Source: Parelaphostrongylus tenuis | Taxonomy: Eukaryota > Nematoda > Chromadorea > Rhabditida > Metastrongylidae | Assembly (NCBI GenBank): GCA_019055375.1 | Contig: JAHQIW010000237.1 | Span: forward strand, 62,001-126,000 | Length of the DNA: 64,000 bases | Direction: 5' to 3' | In this document: in pieces, positions 56,005 through 64,000 of the stretch | How the letters are laid out: each line of letters starts with the position of its first letter | Position numbering within the stretch: the stretch's first letter is position 1 | Position numbers and translations under genes: made by a program | Notes under the pieces: generated by a model | What the model was told of the DNA's origin: nothing | What the model saw: only the letters and a program-made list of their open reading frames with translations | Databases searched by the model: none

Positions 56005-59000
56005 ATGATTGTTCCTGAGCACATTTCGGTGGCTGGTGGGCCTGTAAGAGCTACCGAGTATAAGGTAAGCTGTAGCTTTTTTCTGTCTTTCGTATTATGA
56101 TGACCTTCTTCTTTAGATTTTTCCATTACATTTCATTTATCTTGATTTGTTTTCAACCCTTTGGGAACAAGGCCATTTCCGCTTTCTCCATACTTTCAAC
56201 AGTCTTTTAATCGCTCAACTTCGACAATTTTGATCCTGTACGTGTTTGTGACAAGGCCGTCTTAGTGCGCTGTAGCAACGGAAATAAAATTGAATTTCAC
56301 ATTCAACGCGCATTTTTTGCTAAACTAGGGTTTGTGGACGGTCGTTCAAGAGACTTTTAGTAGCTCTTTGATAGCATAAAATTTGGCGATTCCGAAGATA
56401 AATGTTAGAAAAAGTTTTAGTAGAGTACTGAAGAGCGGAAAGAAGATTACGTCCCGCTCCCTTAAGCTTGAACTTTATGGCGTTTTTTTAGTATTAAATA
56501 AGATTAAAAGACTTAGTTAATGGAACGAGAAAGTACGATTTCCTCTTCTGTCCAATGCGGAAAACCGAGGAATTTTTTCGAAACGTAGAAAAAATTTTCA
56601 AACAATGAAAATCGCGCCTTTTCGAGGCGGCAGTGAGATCTCTGCGCGCAGCGCAATTCGAGGGGCGAGGTAATGCTCACCAAGTGTAAAATTTAGTTTT
56701 AGTTTTATTTTCGCTGCTGCAGCGCAAAGATAAAGTCTTTTAACGAAACAAACGCAGCATTGGAATTGCCGAAATTCAAGCTATCGTTTGACTACTGAAG
56801 TCTGAGAACAAATTGAAAAAGTCGTCGTACTCAAAGGGTTGAAAAATAGTGAGATACAGAATTGCCTTTTTTTTTCGCCTGCAGGACGAAAATGTTGTTC
56901 GACGTGAGCGACTGATACAGTCAATGAATGTGCCAGATCGTATCGTTCTAACTGGCGGCAATAGTTATAAAGGTTTTGAGGCCGAGCCAATAGAGCTTAT
57001 ACACGACCATGTTGCTCCTGAAAGAAAGGTATCTCTCAGTCATGTGTAGAAGACATTTCTTAGCTCTTTTTTCCTGATCCCTATCCCTAGAGCAACATTC
57101 AAGACCTGCCGAATGTCATCACTCTGGCTGATGTGCCCTACTTGGATCGCGGCGAACCTCATGTGTGTTGTTTTTTCTTCACTTTCTTTATCTTCTTTAT
57201 CACTGTCTTTCTATCTACTATCAAAGTCTAGTGCTCTGTTAATTCTTAAGGAGGAACGTGCTCAAAGTGAAAATTCGATCGCAATCGAGGAAAATCCCCT
57301 TCAGGAGTTAAAATTGATGCGACGCCAGTTAGGTACGATTTTCATTAGAAGTTATACGATAAATTTATTTAAGGCCCATTCAAGTCCAAATGTCCAGTTT
57401 TAATGGAAAAGTTCAATGTGCTATGATTTTAAATATTCTAGTAGAAGTGAGCTTCTTTCCATACGGTTGTCAATGCTCAACCATCGATAAACGCGCTTAT
57501 CTCGGTGCAGTAGTTTTCTTTTTTTGGTGCTATTCCTCTATACCAATCTATTATTCAACTATTCGCGGATAGGGTTTTTTTCCATCTTCCCAGACTGTCA
57601 ATTTTGAAAGTGTACTTACTTCTTGAAAAGGCCTTTTGAGTGCCCTAAAGTAGTGAAAATAAATTGAGTTCTACACTTGTTCCCTTTTTTGTAGGCCATG
57701 GTGTATGGATAGTTCGCAACATTCGCGAAAACACGACACTGCACCGCGCATTATTTTTTCGCCCTTTTATGAAAGTTTCGAAATTATCCTTATCATATTG
57801 TGGAAGTATTCTATCGTTTTATGGGTATAAGCTTTCTTTTTCATTAATAAGGCTAATCCTTAGCAGCCCAAGCCTATGAGTGCTAAGCGCAGTCTTATTT
57901 TGAAACTTCGAGTACTGTGACTTTTCAAAACTCAAAACTTATCTTCAGAATCACTTGAATTTTAGTTGTCAAATAACGACTAAAAATCTGTTAAAAGACC
58001 ATCCACACTTGCAGAGGGAAAAAACGCGTCGAATTGGAAAGATAATCTTCGCTGTCACAGCAGTCTAAAAAGGCGTTTGAAAAATCATGGTATTGAGATC
58101 GGGGATGCCGTGGCCGAGTGGCTGTGATGCTCGCTGCGGCGCGCGTGGAACCAAGCTTCGCCAGTCAATGCTAACTGTGGAACGCCACAGCCAGGCTTGG
58201 CTATCTTCGAGGTCGTAAGGAGACCCGCTCAGCCTGTATTTTTCGACGTTCAAGAGGGCGAAACAACGAATTAAATGCTAGAAGTACTGGGATCCGCACA
58301 GTGAAAAAAATACTCTGAAAGAGGATCAACAGAGTGTCTTAAAAGGTGGTATTGGAATCGCCGAGATTAGGGTTATCGACTGCTAAAAGTCTGAGAAAAA
58401 CGCTGGGGCCTTGTTCCTAAAAGGTTGAAAAGTAGGTTGCGATAAATGAATAGAACTTTTAACTACGCAGAATAGTAACTCAGTGCGAGATTCCATACAA
58501 CCATTGTATTTATGCTAATAATATTTGAGCTCTAATTGTCTATTACCGACGAAGCTTCTTGATTTTCATCTCTTTCTTGAGAAGGAATTTCTCTGATCAT
58601 TTCAATACATTTGTACATTTATACATATATATATATATATATATATATATCGTACACAGTATATATATATATAAGTTATACATAAGTGTATATGCACATA
58701 CATATGTATATATAGATGCATATGTAAGATGCACATATATGCATCTATGTACCTATGTATATCTACATGTTTGTACATGTGCATACATGTGTATACACAC
58801 ATCTGTGTGCGCATGAAAATACTATCGTGTATACATGTTTTACCGTCTGCATATATAAATGCACATATATTTGCATGTATATATGTATGTATGAGCGCAT
58901 GTGGCGCAGTGGTTAGAGGTGCCCTGCGTCGCACACGAGGTCAGTGGTTCGGTCTCGCGCTCATGGCTCACCAAGCCATCCATCCCTCCGGGTTCGGTAA

Positions 59001-62000
59001 ATTGGTACCAGACAGGTCTTAGACTTGCCTGGGAGGATAAGCAGCACTGACTCGTTCCAGCGGGAGGCTCTGCGAGTCATTGTAAAGGCCAGATATGCAT
59101 TCAATCACCTCGAAACGAAGTTAAAAATTGAAGTCGAATGCATGGCGATCCCTCAAGGATCGATCAACGCCGAGAGTTTTATCCTTTATCCTTTTTATAT
59201 ATGTATGGGTATATGTGTGCATGTATATGCACATGTACATATGTGCATGTACATATATGTATAAATGGGTTTGTGGAATGTGGTGGATAGAGGTACTATG
59301 TAAGGCAATCATGATCCCTGATATAATCCCGGATGTCGGGATTTACAAAGCCTCTACACCTATGAGGTAAATAAAATAGTACAAGACTTGTTCCAGAGAA
59401 TGATATGATTGACAAGTCTAAGATTTGGGCACGACAGGGCCGCGGATTAGCCGCGCCCTGCCGCGCACGCGGCGGATAGTACATTGTGCCGAGTATCCAG
59501 TGATGCCGGCCATCGGAAGGAGGGCTGCTGGTGTTCTTAGTGTTTTTTTTTTCCTCTCAGTGCAGTGCGCGCCATATCACCAACACTCCATATCCCATAT
59601 CGTAACACTTTACTACAAGCGACTAATTCATTTGAACCATTTAGTCAGCAATCTATTTCGTAAAGAAAAGCAGTACAGTTTTGATAACTGAGTTTTTTTT
59701 CTTCACATAATAATCACGTACATAGAAGAACCTTCAATCATAATCGACCTCAAAAAGTCTGTTGTGAAGCGTCGTGATAAGGATCGAACCACCAACCTTG
59801 TTCCCGACAGCTGACATCACCACTGGGCGGGACGGGGCTAGTGTCGTTACTCGTACCCAAGTGTTAACTATTCATTGAACCATTGCTGGTGATCACCGTT
59901 GTAACGTTATGCAAAATGGCAATTACGTAACAAAGCAAAGCTGCTGCTGCTTAATTTCTTTTCTCGATGGCATAGGAACATAGAATGAGGTCACTAGACC
60001 CTTTAAATGGAATATGTGGTTGGGTTCGCAGCTTCCAAGAAGGGGGTTTGTTTAATTAATTGGCACTGTTCTTATCATGCCTAATCAAGCTGTTTATCTC
60101 TTGTTTTGCCTTTTAGATCTATTGAATACCAATTAAATAATAAATACTGAAAGTGTTCAGGTCGTATTTCATCAAGATTGTTCGAACTGGAGGCTGAAGT
60201 AGAGAAACATCGAAAAAGGGAAAAGGTTGTGTTTTTTATTCTATTGTCATAGTAGGTCTAATCGTTTTTGATCGACTATGGTACTAGTTTTAGTAAAGAG
60301 CGTGTGTGGCAAGTGGTTAGAGGTGCTCTGTGTCGCACACGAGGTCAATTGTTCGATCTCGCGCTTATGGCTCACCAAGCCATCCATCCCTCCGTGTTTG
60401 GTAAATGATACCAGACTGCTCTAAGACTTGTCTAGGAGGATAAGCAGCACTGACTCGGTACCAGCGAGAGACCACCGCGAGTCATTGTAAAGGCCCGATA
60501 TGCATTCTATCACCTCAAACGAAGTTAAAAATGAAGACGAATGCATGACGCATCCCTCAAAGATTGATCAACGTCAAGACATTTATCCTTCCATCGCTGT
60601 TCTAAAGGCGACAACTTGACAGGATAGGCTTGTCGATGATGATTTTGCTGAACTCTTGGCCCTCCTTAGCTCTCGCATTTGATAATAAATTAGCGGTTAA
60701 AAGTTCATGTTTGTGGAATGACATTTTATAGTAGTTAGCATTCATCTTTTCTTGACCTTTGATACGAGTTTTTATCAGGTGATCTTTAAACCTCGTCAGC
60801 AGCGTGGATAGGCATGTTCTTGTACATGTATATATAAGGATGCATATGTTCGTACATATACATGGACGTATACCTTGTCAATATATATACATGCATGTAA
60901 GTTCCTATCTGGTACTTTTCCATTATCCGCGCCATGTTCAGCTTCCTGGGAAAAATGCATTTCACAATTTTTTCTAGAGTTTTAGTAGTCATCGAGTCAC
61001 CTAAATCTCGGCGATTTCAACGGTGTACTTCAATAATGAAAATGCCTTTTATTGTGCGTAGCAGTATGAAGAAAATTATGTTCCACACTCGAACATTTCG
61101 CGCTGGACAGAGCTTTTTCCTGACACTTTAAGTACTCAATGGATAGCTTAAATCTTGACAATTTCAATGGTTTATTCAGTTTTCGAACAGGACTCACTTC
61201 TTTAGCAGCCAAAGATAACTAGATTTGGCACTCGGCGTGCATTCTTTGCTCCGGTATGTGGATGGGATTTCTCAATATTGGCACCAAGTCACCACGCTAT
61301 CGGTCTTTTGGCAGATTATTAGTAGTTATCTGATCGCACGAATTTGGATGATTCTTCAGCTAAATGTGCAGAATCATAGTTCTATCGTACTGTGGGCTTG
61401 GACTTTTTCATACCCATATTATATTGACATATAACATTGTTATCAAGCTAACTCTTAGTAGCATAGACGCAAGTCTGAGCCTAAGCACTTAAGCACATGA
61501 ACAAGAAACATATGAACAAAAGGATAAAGTATCAAGGTCTTGGCGTTGATCAATACCTGAGGGACGCACTCGTCTCCAATTTCTAACTTCGTCTAAGGTG
61601 ATTGAATGCATATCTGACCTTTATAATGACTCGCGGTAGCCTCTGCTATATCGAGTCAGTGCTGCCTAACTCTCCAGGCAAGTATGCGACCGTCTGGCAG
61701 CCCTTTACCAATCCCGGAGGGATGGATGGTTCGGTGAGCCATAAGCGCGAGATGGAACCATCGACCTTGGGTGCGACGCAGCGCGCCTCTAACCAGTGCA
61801 CCACATGCGTTCTTCTGACATATGGATGTGTAGAGGATATCAGGAGTACCAGATTCATATGTTCCATGCTACATAAGAATGACACTGTGAGATCAGTCAG
61901 CCTCGCGATTGTATTGCGCTAACTCATACGCTAGCCGACAAGGAGATCTGAGTGCAGAACACAACTTCTTTTCCGACTGAAAACTAAGGACATCATCGAA

Positions 62001-62262
62001 ATCGTCGAGATTTACACTATCGAATCATTAGGCGGCTGGGGGAGGATCTCTGTCCAGCGAAAAATGCGCCGAAGCGCTTAGTGTGAGACATAATTTCATC
62101 TTACTGTTACAGCTTACTAAAAAGATTATTTTAGAATAAAAAGCATATGCATTATTGAATTTTTGAGATTTGAGCTATTGAATGACTATTTAATCTGTGC
62201 AAAGAAAACAGAAAATGCGTTTTCCGAAGATGTCGAAACAGGGCGCGGATAACAGAAATGGC

Positions 62263-62332
<70 letters not shown>

Positions 62333-63202
62333 ATATATATATATATATATATATAATGTTTATATCAGCATATGCGCACACCCGACACTTGCTTCTATTA
62401 CGGGAATCTCAGTCAGATGACCCTGAATTGATTAGCTTTTATCTTCTTCTATTGAAATGCTATAGGACTGTATGCACAAACATTGTCAAGAAGTACACTC
62501 TGACTTCTTCAAAACGACTCTGAACAGCAACATACCAATTATGTAAAGTCTTGCACTTCAAGCTTAATGAACAGCACATTGGGTGTGCTCGATGTGAAGT
62601 ATTTGACTTTCTTCGCAATCCTCTAATTTTATCCTTACCTAAACAGTGAATCACTTAGTGCTACAAGACCATCCACGGTTAATGACAGTGCGAAACTGAC
62701 ATCAACCTTTTTGCGTAAAAGTTGAGAAACTATCAAGTCTAACTATTGCACCTGTCTCTGTCACAACAGCTAAGTAGATCTGGAGTAATGGAATTTCGTA
62801 GACCCGTTACCGTAGGCTGACAAAGCTTAACGTCTCCTGAGGGTACCATAGGTGTACAGTGAGTTTTTGCTAATTGTCTGTTTTCGAAATCCCTCACACA
62901 TTTTCTCTTTCTTTCACATATTCCTAAGAGAACTGAATGATGAGCAAAAATACGACCTCAGACGGGGGTCAATCCATACCGGGGATAGTATTTTTTTTTT
63001 TTTCGTAAGATCGTATTTTTGCTCACTTAGTCTCAGGTTATCTTCTTTAGGTATATATATAACAACATAACACTGGGAACAAGGCAGTAAAAACACTTGA
63101 AATTTCGAGGATCTCTTTTTTTTTCTTTTTCAGATCCTGATCTCCTCAGTATTTGGCATCTTTTCAAGCTTTTTGTGTGTCTGCAACTTCTCTGTAAGAT
63201 GA
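56005..63202 (+). CDS. mff: Mitochondrial fission factor (Mff) homologue, tail-anchored
   Basis: Six exons: 56005-56064, 56885-57028, 57091-57162, 57227-57332, 60161-60225 and 63134-63202 (TGA). This totals 171 aa, in phase throughout. Mff sits in the mitochondrial outer membrane and recruits the dynamin DRP1. The two short Mff repeats are visible (MIVPEHISVAGG, MNVPDRIVLTGG). A third conserved stretch is VITLADVPYLDRGEP, then ERAQSENSIA (compare ERSMSENAV in animal Mff). The coiled coil is LKLMRRQLGRISSRLFELEAEVEKHRKREK. The last exon encodes a hydrophobic tail anchor (ILISSVFGIFSSFLCVC) ending in NFSVR. If the last intron were retained, the protein would stop after VVFFILLS at 60252 without an anchor. 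The exon 4 acceptor (TCAAAG) and the exon 5 donor (AAG/GTTGTG) are weak. TTTCTTTCAG at 55990 suggests trans-splicing 14 nt before the ATG. Confidence 0.83.
56152..56846. repeat. Foldback element, family F2, in Mff intron 1
   Basis: TTTCAACCCTTTGGGAACAAGG...AATCGCTCAACTTCGACAATT on the left pairs with AATTGCCGAAATTCAAGCTATCG...CTCAAAGGGTTGAAA on the right. Confidence 0.8.
57570..58437. repeat. Foldback-like unit, family F2, split by an S2 SINE
   Basis: The right side (GAATCGCCGAGATTAGGGTTATCGACTGCTAAAAGTCTGAG) matches F2 arms. The left side near 57570-57660 pairs only in part. An S2 SINE (58103-58315: GATGCCGTGGCCGAGTGGCTGTGATGC ... CCGCACAGTGAAAAAAAT) interrupts it. In Mff intron 4. Confidence 0.5.
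58615..58892. repeat. (TA)n and purine-pyrimidine microsatellite
   Basis: About 30 nt of TA repeats near 58626, then ACATATGTATATATAGATGC-type DNA up to the SINE head. ORFs here on both strands are repeat artefacts rich in Tyr/Ile/His/Cys. Confidence 0.95.
58893..59193 (+). repeat. SINE family S1, near-intact
   Basis: From GCGCATGTGGCGCAGTGGTTAGAGG to GAGAGTTTTATCCTTTATCC. It is inserted within microsatellite DNA, which continues at 59195-59265. TATATATGTATG flanks both sides, but this is weak evidence in such DNA. Confidence 0.93.
59765..59855 (-). repeat. tRNA-like repeat
   Basis: On the minus strand, CAGTGGTGATGTCAGCTGTCGGGAACAAGG is followed by GTGGTTCGATCCTTATCACG, a good box B. The ends do not form an acceptor stem. 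Confidence 0.5.
60299..60592 (+). repeat. SINE family S1
   Basis: GAGCGTGTGTGGCAAGTGGTTAGAGG to GACATTTATCCTTCC. The box A region has GCAAG in place of GCGCAG. It starts 47 bp after the alternative Mff stop at 60252, in the last Mff intron. Confidence 0.88.
60955..61150. repeat. F2 foldback half-copy
   Basis: GAGTTTTAGTAGTCATCGAGTCACCTAAATCTCGGCGATTTC and CTGGACAGAGCTTTTTCCTGACACTTTAAGTACTC resemble one arm of the 10846-11518 unit. Confidence 0.5.
61519..61813 (-). repeat. SINE family S1
   Basis: AAAGGATAAAGTATCAAGGTCTTGGCGTTGATCA through GACCTTGGGTGCGACGCAGCGCG to CACCACATGCGTTC. ACATATG occurs close to both ends. In the last Mff intron. Confidence 0.85.
62261..62356. repeat. (TA)n microsatellite
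   Basis: About 95 nt of nearly pure TA, broken once by GTATGTATG. The Tyr-Ile repeat ORFs on both strands come from it. Confidence 0.98.
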
Positions 63203-64000
63203 GAGATATGCACCATGACTAGCTTCTCAGCACGTATTAGGTGGCTTTCAACATTTTTAGTCCTGGGTTAAAAGCGATTACAGTTTCAAACTGTGGACTT
63301 TTGATCATTATAATGAGACCACAGTTAGTAGCTCAGTGGTAGCTATGCTGTTGACTAACCACAGAGTCGTGTTTCAAATATTCGCGGTCCAACCGGATTC
63401 CAAGTTTTTTTCCGAAGTTGGAGAATAGATATCGCGCTGATCTGAAGAGAGTCTTTTTCCAATTTATAAGAAGTACAGATTGTTTGTGGTGAGGACCTAG
63501 GAATATCTTCTTTCCGTTCGACAATGATTGCAGAAAGAAACATATCGCTTGATTCATGAAAAATGCCAAATTCCGTCGCAATGAATTCCATTCATCTTCT
63601 CGTTTAGTTTCATTGGTGGTTGTATCTCAACAGCGGAGAGAACTGCCCAACTAAACATCGTGCATTTATCACCATTGCAAAGTTGAAGCTTAGTCTATGA
63701 AACTTTGATTTTTCTACATTTCAATCAGTGCTTTTCTAAAATGAGTTGTTGGGATGATTTACTAATAATATTGGGGAAAAAGTTCTGAGAAAATGCTTGT
63801 AACTTTTTTGGATGTCGGTCGCGTTTTTTGGCTCATTTAAAAGCCCGTCTTCTCCCGTGTTGATTGGTGTATAATTGATCTACTTATTTCAAGATAGAGT
63901 TAACAAACGAGCAAATTAGGTTGTTGATGATGCACGAGTGGCTGTTGGGTTTAAATGCAACGGCGGCAAGTGAACGCATTCAATCAATCAGTCAATTTTA
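63203..64000. other. No gene recognised; Mff 3' flank
   Basis: AT-rich DNA after the Mff stop. A tRNA-like stretch (GTTAGTAGCTCAGTGGTAGCTATGCTG at about 63325) resembles a box A but has no box B at the right distance. No coding exon or further repeat is visible. No canonical AATAAA was found just after the stop. Confidence 0.5.

Noticed and set aside
58559..58934. Overlapping ORFs of 85 to 110 codons on both strands.
   Set aside because: Artefacts of purine-pyrimidine repeats; both strands are open because the sequence is self-complementary.
61378..61433. A possible last Mff exon (IVLWAWTFSYPYY) after an acceptor GTGCAG.
   Set aside because: It is in phase but is less hydrophobic, and its acceptor is weaker than that of the exon at 63134, which matches the tail-anchor plan better.
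62190..62523. ORFs of 63 and 108 codons rich in Tyr-Ile on both strands.
   Set aside because: They are translations of the (TA)n microsatellite.
1..64000. CRISPR arrays, bacterial operons, phage or viral genes.
   Set aside because: None seen. The repeats are eukaryotic SINEs, foldbacks and microsatellites, and genes have spliceosomal introns.

Overview
This is a nuclear genome window from a nematode, most likely a strongylid (hookworm-like) clade V worm. The evidence is small exons with nematode splice sites (acceptors of the TTTCAG type, donors GTAAGT or GTGAGT), acceptors placed 1 to 14 nt before start codons as expected for spliced-leader trans-splicing, and a perfect 22-nt SL1 sequence inside a retrocopy. 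No bacterial-style genes are present. The real genes are split over many exons of 58 to 261 nt, so long ORFs are a poor guide. I rebuilt exons by hand from splice sites, reading phase and protein similarity; the phases join through every model.

Layout. (1) 14721 to 1, minus: a HEAT-repeat protein resembling BRAT1, 11 exons seen, 3' end outside the window. (2) 19113-15314, minus: a glutathione peroxidase gene (copy A, 171 aa, cysteine type). (3) 27074-24036, minus: a second glutathione peroxidase (copy B, 164 aa). The two gpx genes lie in a tandem duplication of about 6 kb (about 14.2-20.4 kb and 23.0-28.8 kb). Unit B also carries a dead copy of the first BRAT1 exon. (4) 44613-31467, minus: an RBM28-type nucleolar RNA-binding protein with three RRMs, 15 exons, 598 aa. 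(5) 48521-44866, minus: the anaphase-promoting complex subunit CDC26, 94 aa, only about 250 nt upstream of rbm-28 and probably in an operon with it. (6) 56005-63202, plus: a mitochondrial fission factor (Mff) homologue, 171 aa, with a C-terminal tail anchor encoded by a distant last exon.

Between and inside these genes the DNA is crowded with non-autonomous repeats: a tRNA-derived SINE of about 300 bp (17 recognisable copies), a second SINE with a Leu/Ser-tRNA-like head, tRNA-like sequences enclosed in inverted repeats, several families of long foldback palindromes, a GC-rich repeat, mariner remnants with a matching MITE, and (TA)n or purine-pyrimidine microsatellites.

The most striking observation is at 17700-18754, in intron 1 of gpx copy A. 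An SL1-capped, intronless, frameshifted copy of a FAHD1 (acylpyruvase) mRNA is joined 5'-end to 5'-end with an inverted SINE, and the pair is bracketed by one 11-bp direct repeat (ATGTTATACAT). This looks like a single retrotransposition event in which two different RNAs were reverse transcribed inward from the two sides of one break. A second head-to-head SINE pair lies 1.1 kb away in the same intron.
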